A DNA stretch of 38,749 nt from Parafrankia soli. GTDB lineage: Bacteria > Actinomycetota > Actinomycetes > Frankiales > Frankiaceae. The translations under genes and the position numbers were made by a program. The notes below the pieces were generated by a model, which had not been told where the DNA came from, did not search any database, and saw only the letters and a list, made by a program, of their open reading frames with translations. Positions 15,818 through 23,654 of this stretch are shown piece by piece. Positions within the stretch are counted from its first letter, which is position 1. Every line of letters begins with the position of its first letter. The stretch covers positions 130,620 through 169,368 of the forward strand of contig NZ_MAXA01000213.1 of the NCBI RefSeq assembly GCF_001854695.1, given 5' to 3'.

Positions 15818-16843
15818 CTAGCCAGGCAACCGGGCCGGCAGGCCGAACAGCGGGAAGAGGCGCTCGACGTCCAGGAACGTGTTGATGCCGGCGACCCGCC
15901 CGGCCGAGACCTCCAGAACGACCAGGCCCCACGGGTCGTGCCCGGAACCCGTGGCGCTGGGCCGGTACTGCCCGAAGGCCGGGTGGCCGTTGGCCACGGT
16001 TGGCAGCAGCCGCGAGCCCCGGCAGCCCTGGCCCGTACCGAGCATCCATGCCCGGACGTCGGCGTGGCCCCGCAGCCACAGGCCCAGCGGCGGCATCGAC
16101 ATCGTGACGTCCTCGTGCAGCAGCGCCGCGAGGGACTCGAGGTCGTACCGCTCGAACGCGTCGACATAGCGGGCGAGCAGCTCCCGCTGCTCGGCGTCGG
16201 CGGGGCGCAGCGGGTCGGCGTCGGAGATCTCCGACGCGGCGATCGTGGCGCGCGCCCGCTGCAGGGCGCTGTTGACCGAGGCGACGGAGGTCTCCAGCAG
16301 GTCAGCGACCTCGGCGGCCGACCAGCCGAACACCTCGCGCAGGATGAGCACCGCCCGCTGGCGGGCCGGCAGGTGCTGCAGCGCGACGACGAACGCGAGC
16401 CTGATCGTCTCGCGACGGGCGGCGAGATCGGCGGGGTCGGCCGCGTCGGCGGCGCTGGAGTAGACCTGGCCGTCCGGCGCGGGCACGATCCAGGCCGTCT
16501 CCGGCAGCGGCGCGGGCAGCGGGGAGTCGGCCGTCGACGGGCCGGCGAGGTCCATAGGCCGGGCCCGCCGCTGACTGGCGCCGAGCATCGACAGGCACAC
16601 GTTCGTCGCGATGCGGTACAGCCACGACCGCAGCGCGGCCCGGCCTTCGAACCGGTCGATTCCGCGCCAGGCGCGGATCATCGTGTCCTGCACGGCGTCC
16701 TCCGCCTCGAACGGCGAGCCGAGCATTCGGTAGCAATAGCCGGTCAGCTCGCGGCGGTACGGCTCGAGAAGGTTCTCGACACCCGCCTCCGCCCCGGCCA
16801 GAGCAGCCCCGCCGGTTCTGCCGCCGGGAGGAACGTCACCCAT
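15818..16843 (-). CDS. ECF sigma factor with C-terminal SnoaL-like domain (SigX5 / TIGR02960-like)
   Basis: A protein of 341 residues. Region 2 is at about 25-95 (LEPYRRELTGYCYRMLGSPFEAEDAVQDTMIRAWR and RSWLYRIATNVCLSML). Region 4 is at about 150-205 (LQHLPARQRAVLILREVFGWSAAEVADLLETSVASVNSALQRARA). The rest is an NTF2/SnoaL-like domain (RELLARYVDAFERYDLESLAALLHEDVTMSMPP to TFLDVERLFPLFGLPARL), as in SigG- and SigJ-type factors, where it replaces an anti-sigma factor and tunes activity. The stretch between regions 2 and 4 is long and low complexity. GAGGTG lies eight bases before ATG 16843. No anti-sigma gene is adjacent. It is divergent from the glnX-like gene. Confidence 0.9.
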   Translation of the reverse strand: MGDVPPGGRTGGAALAGAEAGVENLLEPYRRELTGYCYRMLGSPFEAEDAVQDTMIRAWRGIDRFEGRAALRSWLYRIATNVCLSMLGASQRRARPMDLAGPSTADSPLPAPLPETAWIVPAPDGQVYSSAADAADPADLAARRETIRLAFVVALQHLPARQRAVLILREVFGWSAAEVADLLETSVASVNSALQRARATIAASEISDADPLRPADAEQRELLARYVDAFERYDLESLAALLHEDVTMSMPPLGLWLRGHADVRAWMLGTGQGCRGSRLLPTVANGHPAFGQYRPSATGSGHDPWGLVVLEVSAGRVAGINTFLDVERLFPLFGLPARLPG

Positions 16844-17003
16844 CAGAGGTCACCTCGATTCGCCCTCCTGATTCACCGCCCCGATCGGCCGCCGCGGGTC
16901 ACCGACGCCCAGAACCAAGGCTAGCCAGCACCTCCGACAAAACCGCCGCGGCCATGACGCACACCCGACAGTGCGCGGGTCTTTCCCTGCGCCACAGCAG
17001 AAT

Positions 17004-17009
17004 TAAGAT
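17004..17009 (+). promoter_or_regulatory. -10 box before glnX-like gene
   Basis: TAAGAT fits TANNNT and ends eight bases before ATG 17018, within an AT-rich patch (AGAATTAAGATCATC). No Shine-Dalgarno is visible, so the transcript may be leaderless or nearly so. Confidence 0.4.
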
Positions 17010-17017
17010 CATCAGAC

Positions 17018-18409
17018 ATGAGCGCGGTGGGAACGCCGTCCGCAGCACCGGCCGCCGGTAACCCGGCTCCCGCGTCCGGCTCGGCGACTGCTGTCTTCAC
17101 GGTTTCGGGCGCCACGGCCTCCGTCGCCGCGGCGGCGGGGACGATCCGGCGACGGAGCCGGACTCCACCCGGATTCCTGCGCCTGCTGTCCGCCGGGCTC
17201 GTAGGTGTCCTGATGGTGACGCTGTCCGTCTGCCTGCTGTCCACGCTCTCCCGCCAGCACGCCGTGGACGCCCTCGCCCGCGACTCCGGTGCGTCGTTCG
17301 TGGCGGCGCAACAGCTGCACGCCGAGCTCTCGGTGGCCGACGCGACCGTGGCCCGCGCGTTTCTGGCCGGCGGCGTGGAGCCGCCGGCCCAGCGGACGGC
17401 CTACCAGGAGAGCATCGCCTCGGCGAGCGGGCGCATCGTCGACCTGGCGCTCGCCGGCGGGCCGCGCGAGCCGCTGAGCGTCCTGGCGGCCCAGCTGCCG
17501 GTGTACACCGGCCTGATCGAACGGGCGCGCGCGAACAACCGGATCGGAAATGTCGTCGGCGGCGCGTACCTTCGTCAGGCCTCCGAACTCATGCAGACCA
17601 GGATCCTCCCAGCGGTCGACCGGCTGGCCGCCGAGGACGCGCTGGACATCGATCGCGGGTACGCCCAGGCGACGCGCTGGTACCAGCCGGTCCTCGTCGG
17701 CGTGGCCGGCGCGGCGGCGCTGGCGGCCCTGGTCGCCCTGCAGATCCGCCTGTTCCGGCGGACGCACCGGATGTTCAATCTGCGCCTGGTCGCCGCGACG
17801 GTACTGGTCGTGATCGCGACGGGTCTCACCCTGCTGGCTTTCGGTGTCTCCCGGGCCCGCCTGGTCGACAGCAGGAACGACGCCTTCCGGCCGATGACGG
17901 TCGTCGCCCAGGTGCGGGTGCTGGCGCTACGGGCCTGGGGCGACGAGAGCCTCTCCCTGATCGCCCGCGGCAACGGCGACGACCTCGACGCCGACGCGCG
18001 CCGGGTGACCGAGCGCCTCGGCTACGACCCGGCGGGCCGCCCGGCCGGTACGGGGGCGCTCGCCACCGCCGCGGCGCTGGACGGCCCGGACGCGCCGGGA
18101 CAGGACGTGCTCGTACCCGACTGGGAGCGCTACCAGGACACCGCCGTCCGGGTCCGGGACCTGGTCCGCGACGTCGGCGGCTTCCAGGAGGCCGTGCGGG
18201 TGGCCCTCGACGAGGGAACCTCGACGTTCACCCGCTTCGACGGCGACGCCGAGACGGCGTTCACCGCGAGCCGCGAGCGTTTCGCCGCCGGGCTGAGCTC
18301 CGCCGCGGGCACCTACGACGGTGTCGCCGCCGGTACCGGCACGGCGCTCGGGCTGGCGATGCTCCTCACGCTGGCCGGGGTGCAGTCGAGAATCAATGAC
18401 TACCGCTGA
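17018..18409 (+). CDS. GlnX-like four-helix membrane sensor protein
   Basis: A protein of 463 residues with four predicted TM segments: about 53-77, 223-245, 255-277 and 435-455. This leaves two helical extracytoplasmic domains (about 78-222 and 278-434) resembling chemoreceptor-type four-helix sensor bundles, and short cytoplasmic pieces. The Mycobacterium tuberculosis protein GlnX (Rv0412c) has this topology and stands with glnH and pknG; the same set follows here, which is the main reason for the name. In mycobacteria GlnX is thought to pass the ligand state of GlnH across the membrane to PknG. The first 45 residues are Ala/Ser/Pro-rich and basic near the membrane (RRRSRTPP). It ends before a glnH remnant and a hairpin, so transcription may partly stop there. 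Confidence 0.78.
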   Translation: MSAVGTPSAAPAAGNPAPASGSATAVFTVSGATASVAAAAGTIRRRSRTPPGFLRLLSAGLVGVLMVTLSVCLLSTLSRQHAVDALARDSGASFVAAQQLHAELSVADATVARAFLAGGVEPPAQRTAYQESIASASGRIVDLALAGGPREPLSVLAAQLPVYTGLIERARANNRIGNVVGGAYLRQASELMQTRILPAVDRLAAEDALDIDRGYAQATRWYQPVLVGVAGAAALAALVALQIRLFRRTHRMFNLRLVAATVLVVIATGLTLLAFGVSRARLVDSRNDAFRPMTVVAQVRVLALRAWGDESLSLIARGNGDDLDADARRVTERLGYDPAGRPAGTGALATAAALDGPDAPGQDVLVPDWERYQDTAVRVRDLVRDVGGFQEAVRVALDEGTSTFTRFDGDAETAFTASRERFAAGLSSAAGTYDGVAAGTGTALGLAMLLTLAGVQSRINDYR

Positions 18410-18452
18410 CGGCACCTCGGCAACACCGGTGACCGCCCGCCGCGTGAGCCTG

Positions 18453-18595
18453 AACCACCCGGATCTGACCCGCTTCGTCAACGGCGTCCTCGCCCAGGCG
18501 ATCGCCGACGGAAGCTGGAACCGCCTCACCCACACCTGCTCCCCGGACTCTCCCCGGACTCTCCCCACCCACCCCCACCTACCGCGACCAACCCC
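18453..18595 (+). pseudogene. Remnant of a second glnH (C-terminal end only)
   Basis: The frame reads HPDLTRFVNGVLAQAIADG and then SWNRL, which matches the C-terminal end of the intact GlnH downstream (APDLTRFVNGVLERADRDG then AWAAI). The last residues of GlnH (PVYRD) are matched here by PTYRD (18574-18588), but in a different frame, so at least one indel lies between. An 11-bp tandem repeat (CTCCCCGGACT twice, 18539-18560) sits at the break. An in-frame ATG at 18396 exists, but nothing of the substrate-binding domain is left. It most likely reflects an old duplication or recombination at the glnH 3' end. Confidence 0.7.
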
Positions 18596-18600
18596 ACCCA

Positions 18601-18626
18601 CCTGCCCCGTTACGGTCCGGGGCAGG
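18601..18626. terminator. Hairpin downstream of glnX-like gene and remnant
   Basis: CCTGCCCC (18601-18608) pairs perfectly with GGGGCAGG (18619-18626) around a 10-base loop. No T-run follows. It may end glnX transcription ahead of glnH. Confidence 0.5.
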
Positions 18627-18736
18627 GTCTCCCAAACCTGACACCCAGCAAAAAGCCACCCCAACACGACCGTGGCGGGTCAGTGAGTCCATGGACTCTC
18701 CCAAGCGCCACACATCGTTTCGGGCCCGGCTACCCC

Positions 18737-18830
18737 GGCGGGGAGAGGGACGGGGATGGCTGGCGGGGGTGGATGAGGTAGGCGGGAGTGGCTGGGGTTG
18801 TGGGGTTTCGGGGGTGGGTGGGGCGTTGTG
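18737..18830 (+). other. G-run-rich tract upstream of glnH
   Basis: The plus strand carries many runs of three to five G with short spacers (for example GGGGAGAGGGACGGGGATGG and GGGGTTGTGGGGTTTCGGGG). This fits G-quadruplex potential on the coding strand. The stretch 18627-18893 holds no convincing gene; the tract is its main feature. Confidence 0.45.
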
Positions 18831-18893
18831 TGCCGGAAATGAGATCGGGTGACGAGAACACGACAAGTCGCGATCGGAGGAGTACCGACGATC

Positions 18894-18899
18894 TAGCAT
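18894..18899 (+). promoter_or_regulatory. -10 box before glnH
   Basis: TAGCAT fits TANNNT and ends eight bases before ATG 18908. It suggests that the glnH-pknG operon has its own promoter and a leaderless or near-leaderless mRNA. Confidence 0.4.
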
Positions 18900-18907
18900 C
18901 AGCGATC

Positions 18908-19936
18908 ATGCGGAGGGTCGGACGCGGGCCAGGCCACCGAAGCCGGCGGATCACATCGAGGATCACGCCGAGAACCATGTTCAGAGCGATGATCTTCGCC
19001 GCCGTACCGCTGCTCGGCACCACCGCGGCCTGCGGCACCGTGACGAGCACGCTGCCGGCGGCGGGCGACCCCCTGCCGGCCGCCGTCACCCCGCAGTCGC
19101 CGCTGCCGGCGCGCTCCACCACGTCCCCGGGGTGCGGCGACCGCACCGCGAGCCTGCGCCCGCCGGTCGTGCTTCCCCCGCCCGGTCAGCCGGACAGCCC
19201 CACCCTGCGCGAGATCGTCAACCGCGGCTACCTCACGGTCGGGGTCCGTACCGACACGCCGCCGTTCGGGTCACGCAACCCGGACACCGGCGAGTTCGAG
19301 GGGTTCGAGGTCGATCTGGCCCTGCTGGTGGGCCGGGCGCTGTTCGGCGCGGAGGGCCATGTCCGGTTCCGGGCGGTGACCGGCGCCGACCGGGTCGCTC
19401 TCGTTCACGACGGCGCTCTCGACCTGGTCGCCGCCACGACGACGATCACCTGCGACCGGGCGGCCGAGGTCGACTTCTCCGCGCCCTACTACCTGACGGC
19501 CAAAGCCGTTCTGGTATCGGAGGACGCGCCCTACCAGGGCCTCGCGGACCTTGGCGGCCGGCGGGTGTGCGCGGCGGCCGGCACCACCTCGCTGCAGCAG
19601 GTCGTCGACGCGCCATCGCGGCCGATCCCCGTTCAGCTTGCCAGCCCGGCCGACTGCCTGGTGGCGATGCAGGCGGGAACGGTCGAGGCGATCGTCAACG
19701 ACGAGGCCATCCTGCTCGGGATGGTCAAGCAGGATCCGGAGACCCGCATCGTCGGCGTCGGCGCCTTCGACGTGGCCGTGGGCATCGCCATCGCCAAGGA
19801 CGCGCCGGATCTCACCCGGTTCGTGAACGGCGTGCTGGAGCGGGCGGACCGCGACGGAGCCTGGGCGGCGATCCACCGACGATGGCTGGACGGGGGCCAG
19901 CCGCCCCCGCCGCCGTCACCTGTCTACCGGGACTGA
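18908..19936 (+). CDS. glnH: GlnH-like amino-acid-binding lipoprotein (SBP family 3)
   Basis: A protein of 342 residues. A basic head (HRSRRITSRITPR) precedes a hydrophobic stretch MIFAAVPLLGTTAACG, a lipobox with Cys42 as the lipidated residue. The mature part is an SBP_bac_3 domain: LREIVNRGYLTVGVRTDTPPFG, EFEGFEVDLALLVGRALFG, LDLVAATTTITCDRAAEVDF and DLGGRRVCAAAGTTSLQQV, then AGTVEAIVNDEAILLGMV. No ABC permease or ATPase for amino acids is nearby, which argues for sensing rather than uptake. In mycobacteria the counterpart GlnH binds Asp/Glu and activates PknG. I chose ATG 18908 because of the -10-like TAGCAT just upstream; ATG 18977 (MFRAM) is an alternative. The stop is five bases before the next gene. 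Confidence 0.87.
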   Translation: MRRVGRGPGHRSRRITSRITPRTMFRAMIFAAVPLLGTTAACGTVTSTLPAAGDPLPAAVTPQSPLPARSTTSPGCGDRTASLRPPVVLPPPGQPDSPTLREIVNRGYLTVGVRTDTPPFGSRNPDTGEFEGFEVDLALLVGRALFGAEGHVRFRAVTGADRVALVHDGALDLVAATTTITCDRAAEVDFSAPYYLTAKAVLVSEDAPYQGLADLGGRRVCAAAGTTSLQQVVDAPSRPIPVQLASPADCLVAMQAGTVEAIVNDEAILLGMVKQDPETRIVGVGAFDVAVGIAIAKDAPDLTRFVNGVLERADRDGAWAAIHRRWLDGGQPPPPPSPVYRD

Positions 19937-19941
19937 TCCGG

Positions 19942-21354
19942 ATGACCTTGCGACGCGACGTGGACGACGCGCTGGCCGTTCTCCGGTCGGAGACGGCGGC
20001 GCTGTCGGCGAGCCTGCTCGAGCTCGACGCAACCGCGGAACAGGTGCTCGGCGACGTCACGCGGCTGCGCGGGCGGACCGCCGCCCGCGCCGCGGTGGCC
20101 CGGGCCGGGCTGGGATGGCTGTGGGACCGCCATCGCGCCGTCAGCGAGGTGCTCGGCCGGGCCGAGGCTTTGCGCGGCCTGCCGGATTCCCGGATCGGCG
20201 CCCGGCAGGCGGCGCGGGTCGACGCGTTCCTGCGCGAGCCACCGTCGCACCCGCCCACACCACCGCCCGGGGAGTTACCCGCGCCGCTGCCCAGGGAGCT
20301 GGGATCCGCCCCTGGACAGCTGCCGGCCGGTGCGACCGACAGGCTCCCGCGGAGTGCGGCCGGCAACCTGCCGGCTGGCGCGGCCGGGCGCCTCCTCGCC
20401 GGCACCCGGGAGATCGCCGAGGCGGTCCGTGCCGAGTTGGCGGCGGTGACGGCGGCCCGGGCCGCGCATCACCGGGTTCTCGTCGACGCCGCGCGCGGGC
20501 TCGCCGAGACCGGCGCCGTCTGCGCGCGGCTCGCGATACCCGACCTGCCCGAGCTGGTCGCCGCCCGCGCGGCGATGGACACCGCCGCCGCGGCGGTGAC
20601 CGCCAACCCGCTGGAGACCACACCGGACGACCTCGGGCCCGCCATCGCCGCGACCGCCCAGGTGGGCGAGCTGGTCGCCGTCCTGCGCCGGACCTTCGAC
20701 GGGCTGGACGCGGAACTCGCCGCGGCCGAGGACATGCTGCATCGGATCGTGCCGGTCGCGCAGGAGGGTGAACGCGCCGCCCGCACTGTGGTGGAACGCC
20801 TCACCGGCGACCCGACCGGCCTGGTGCGGCTGGGTGACGGATGGTTCGACGGCCCGCGCAGCGGGCTGCGGCCATGGCTGGACCGGCTGGTGGCGGCCGG
20901 TGCCGCGGGTGAGTGGCGGCTGGTCGCCCACGGCCTGGGCGCCTGGCACCGGGTCGCGCGGGAGACGCTCGCCGCGGCGGAGGAGACCGTCACGACGAAC
21001 TCGGCGCCGCTGCGCCGTCGGGACGAGCTGCGCGGCCTGCTGGGCGCGCTGCGCGCGAAAGCCGGCCGGCTCGGCCAGCTCGAGTCGCCTCATATCGGCG
21101 AGCTGTACGAACGCGCCGCGACCGCGCTGCGCACCATCCCGGTTGATCTGGACGCGGCACAAGCCCTGGTCACGGTATTTGGCGACGCCCTGCTGAACAT
21201 CCCGCCCCCGCCACCGGCACCGCCACCGGCGTCCGCGCCGGTGGCAGCTTCAGTGTCCGCGCCGGGCGAGGTGGCGGGGGTGTCGGCGGTGTCGGCGGCG
21301 CGGCAGGTTGGTGACGGGGGCGGCCATGCCGCGTGGACGGAGGAACGCTCTTGA
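19942..21354 (+). CDS. Coiled-coil protein of the GlnH-PknG operon, function unknown
   Basis: A protein of 470 residues, mostly alpha-helical by composition, with heptad-like segments (DVDDALAVLRSETAALSASLLELDATAEQVLGD at the start, and several central helices). A Pro-rich hinge lies at about 103-135 (HPPTPPPGELPAPLPREL) and a Pro/Ala/Val tail at the C-terminus. There is no signal peptide, TM segment, or metal or nucleotide motif. WFDGPRSGLRPWLDRLVAAGAAGEWRLV near the middle-to-end looks like the most conserved-type patch. It is fixed between glnH and pknG: five bases after glnH, and its stop overlaps the kinase start as TTGA. The context suggests a scaffold or adaptor between receptor and kinase (inference). 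I know of no named family for it. Confidence 0.8.
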   Translation: MTLRRDVDDALAVLRSETAALSASLLELDATAEQVLGDVTRLRGRTAARAAVARAGLGWLWDRHRAVSEVLGRAEALRGLPDSRIGARQAARVDAFLREPPSHPPTPPPGELPAPLPRELGSAPGQLPAGATDRLPRSAAGNLPAGAAGRLLAGTREIAEAVRAELAAVTAARAAHHRVLVDAARGLAETGAVCARLAIPDLPELVAARAAMDTAAAAVTANPLETTPDDLGPAIAATAQVGELVAVLRRTFDGLDAELAAAEDMLHRIVPVAQEGERAARTVVERLTGDPTGLVRLGDGWFDGPRSGLRPWLDRLVAAGAAGEWRLVAHGLGAWHRVARETLAAAEETVTTNSAPLRRRDELRGLLGALRAKAGRLGQLESPHIGELYERAATALRTIPVDLDAAQALVTVFGDALLNIPPPPPAPPPASAPVAASVSAPGEVAGVSAVSAARQVGDGGGHAAWTEERS

Positions 21355-23654
21355 CGGTCGACGGCATCGCCTGCCCGGAACCCGACTGCGACGGAATCAT
21401 CGAGGACGGGTACTGCAACGTGACCGGGCTGGCGTATCGGCCACCCGAGCCTGATCCGGGGCCACCGCCCCATCCCGACCCGACCGGGCCTGGCACGAGC
21501 GGGCCCGGCACGGGCGGGTCGGGCACGGGCGGGTCGGGCACGGGCGGGTCGGGCGGGAGCGGGTCGGCTGGCGGGTCCGCGTCGTGGAGTTTGACGGCGG
21601 GCGGGACACCGCGCCGGCGTCGCCGCCCGGGCCGGGCCCGTCGTCCCCAGAGCCGGCTCGGGGAGGGGCTGGTGGACGTCCCGGACATGCCGACCCCCGA
21701 TCCGGAGTCGCTGCTGCTCACCGACCCGTGTGTTCCGGAGCACCGGCGGGTGTGCTCGGCCTGCGGGGCCGAGGTCGGGCGGGCCCGCGACGGCCGGCCG
21801 GCTGCCGTCGAGGGCTTCTGTGTCACGTGCGGGCACCAGTTCTCGTTCGTCCCGGCGCTGCGCGCCGGTGACCGGGTGGGTTCCTACGAGATCGCGGGCG
21901 CGCTGGCGCACGGCGGGCAGGGCTGGGTCTACCTCGCCCGCAACCGTGAGGTCGCGGACAACTTCTGGGTCGTGCTCAAGGGCCTGCTCGACAAGGATGA
22001 CCCGGACGCCCAGGCCGCCGCGATCGCCGAGCGCCGCTTCCTCGCCGCGGTGGACGACCCGGCGATCGTGCGCATCCACACGTTCGTCAGGCACGCGGGT
22101 ACCGGCTACATCGTCATGGAGTACGTCGGCGGGACGTCGCTGCGCGAGGTCCTGCGGCAGCGCCGGGCGGAGGGGGGGCGTCCCGACCCACTGCCGGTCA
22201 CCCAGGCGATCGCCTACATCCTGGCCGTGCTGCCGGCGTTCGCCTACCTGCACCGCAACGGCCTGGTGTTCTGCGACTTCAAGCCGGACAACGTCATGCT
22301 CGGCCGCGAGAGCCTGCGGCTGATCGACCTGGGGGCGGTCCGCCGGCTCGACGACGAGAGCGGCGCGTCCTACCGGACCCGCGGCTACTCGGCCCCGGAG
22401 GTCGAGACCGAGACGCCCACCGTCGCCTCCGACCTGTACACGGTCGGGCGGACGCTGGCCACGCTGATCCTGAACTTCCGCGGGAACACGACCACCTACG
22501 TCCACAGTCTCCCGCCGGCGTCGACGCACGAGGTCCTGGCGCGCCACGAGTCGCTCGACCTGTTCCTGCGCCGGGCCACGGCCTGGCTGCCCGAGGACAG
22601 GTTCGTCTCCGCCGACGAGATGCGCGACGAGCTGCTCGGCGTGCTGCGCGAGATCCTCGCCGCGGAACGGGGCGCACCCGTGCCCGCGCCGAGCCGGCGG
22701 TTCACCGGGGACGTCCACCTGACCGGGGAGGACGCCGACGGGTCGGTCGTCAGGCCGCGGTGGGCGAGCCTGCCACGGCTGCGCGTCGACCCGGAGGATC
22801 CGGCCGCGGGCACCCTCGCGGCGCTGCCCGACAGTTCGCCCGCGCAGCTCGCCACGCTGCTGGCGGCCATCAGCCCGGCGACGGTCGAGGTCCGGCTCCG
22901 GCTGGCCCGCGCCCACCTCGAGAACGGGGACACCGCCGCCGCCGCGGCCGTGCTCGACGAGATCGAGGCCGAGGATCCGTTCGAGTGGCGGGTCCGCTGG
23001 TACCGGGGGCTGCTCGCGCTCGGCGGCGACGGCGACGGCGACACCGCCGCGGCGGCCGCGGCGTTCACCGACGTGTACGCGCAGGTGCCCGGGGAGCTCG
23101 CGCCCAAGCTGGCGCTGGCCGTCACGGCCGAGGCGGCCGGCGACCAGGCCCGGGCCGCCACGCTGTTCGACCTGGTCTCGCGGACGGACGACGGATTCAC
23201 CAGCGCCGCGTTCGGCCTCGCCCGGGTGCGGGTCGCGACGAAGGACCGCGCCGGCGCGGTCGCCGCCTACGAGCGGGTTCCGCCCTCGTCTGCGGCGTAT
23301 CAGGAGGCCCGGATCCGGACCGCGCTCGTCCGCGGGACCAGGACGGCGGCCGGTGTGCCGCGGCCCGCCGACCTGGTCGCCGCGTCGGGCATCCTCGCTG
23401 GCCTGGACGTCGACCGGCGGCGCCGGGTGGCACTCACCCGGGACCTGCTGCGCTGCGCGCTGGACCTGCTCCTCGCGGGAGACACGCCACCCGACCCGGA
23501 CGTCGAGGTCGCCGGCACCCGCCTACGCGAGGACGACCTGCGCTTCGGGCTGGAGCGCGCCTACCGGGAGCTGGCCACCCTGGCGCGGAGCGCGCAGGAG
23601 CGCTACGACCTGGTGGATCTCGCGAACGCCGTGCGCCCGAGGACGCGGCGGTGA
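21351..23654 (+). CDS. pknG: PknG-type serine/threonine protein kinase with rubredoxin and TPR domains
   Basis: A kinase of 767 residues with the PknG domain order. At 1-30 lies a zinc-ribbon-like motif (Cys8, Cys13, Cys22, with the expected fourth Cys replaced by Thr25). A Gly/Ser/Thr linker with 15-bp repeats follows, then the rubredoxin-like CSACG...FCVTCG (Cys135, 138, 157, 160). The kinase core is at about 180-440: AHGGQGWVYLA loop, Lys210 in VVLKGL, FCDFKPDNVM with catalytic Asp309, DLGAV in place of DFG and YSAPE. The C-terminal helical repeats (ARAHLENGDTAAAAAVLDEI, AFGLARVRVATKDRAGAVAAYERV) are TPRs as in M. tuberculosis PknG. The start TTG 21351 is chosen because GGAGGA lies six bases upstream and TTGA overlaps the upstream stop; GTG 21333 is the alternative. 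The kinase is cytoplasmic. Mycobacterial PknG phosphorylates the FHA protein GarA to redirect glutamate metabolism. Confidence 0.93.
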   Translation: MTVDGIACPEPDCDGIIEDGYCNVTGLAYRPPEPDPGPPPHPDPTGPGTSGPGTGGSGTGGSGTGGSGGSGSAGGSASWSLTAGGTPRRRRRPGRARRPQSRLGEGLVDVPDMPTPDPESLLLTDPCVPEHRRVCSACGAEVGRARDGRPAAVEGFCVTCGHQFSFVPALRAGDRVGSYEIAGALAHGGQGWVYLARNREVADNFWVVLKGLLDKDDPDAQAAAIAERRFLAAVDDPAIVRIHTFVRHAGTGYIVMEYVGGTSLREVLRQRRAEGGRPDPLPVTQAIAYILAVLPAFAYLHRNGLVFCDFKPDNVMLGRESLRLIDLGAVRRLDDESGASYRTRGYSAPEVETETPTVASDLYTVGRTLATLILNFRGNTTTYVHSLPPASTHEVLARHESLDLFLRRATAWLPEDRFVSADEMRDELLGVLREILAAERGAPVPAPSRRFTGDVHLTGEDADGSVVRPRWASLPRLRVDPEDPAAGTLAALPDSSPAQLATLLAAISPATVEVRLRLARAHLENGDTAAAAAVLDEIEAEDPFEWRVRWYRGLLALGGDGDGDTAAAAAAFTDVYAQVPGELAPKLALAVTAEAAGDQARAATLFDLVSRTDDGFTSAAFGLARVRVATKDRAGAVAAYERVPPSSAAYQEARIRTALVRGTRTAAGVPRPADLVAASGILAGLDVDRRRRVALTRDLLRCALDLLLAGDTPPDPDVEVAGTRLREDDLRFGLERAYRELATLARSAQERYDLVDLANAVRPRTRR
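21506..21550. repeat. 15-bp tandem repeat in the PknG linker
   Basis: Three copies of GGGCACGGGCGGGTC (the first begins CGG) encode the GTGGS repeats that separate the first Cys motif from the rubredoxin domain. The unit length is a multiple of three, so the copy number can vary without breaking the frame. Confidence 0.7.
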
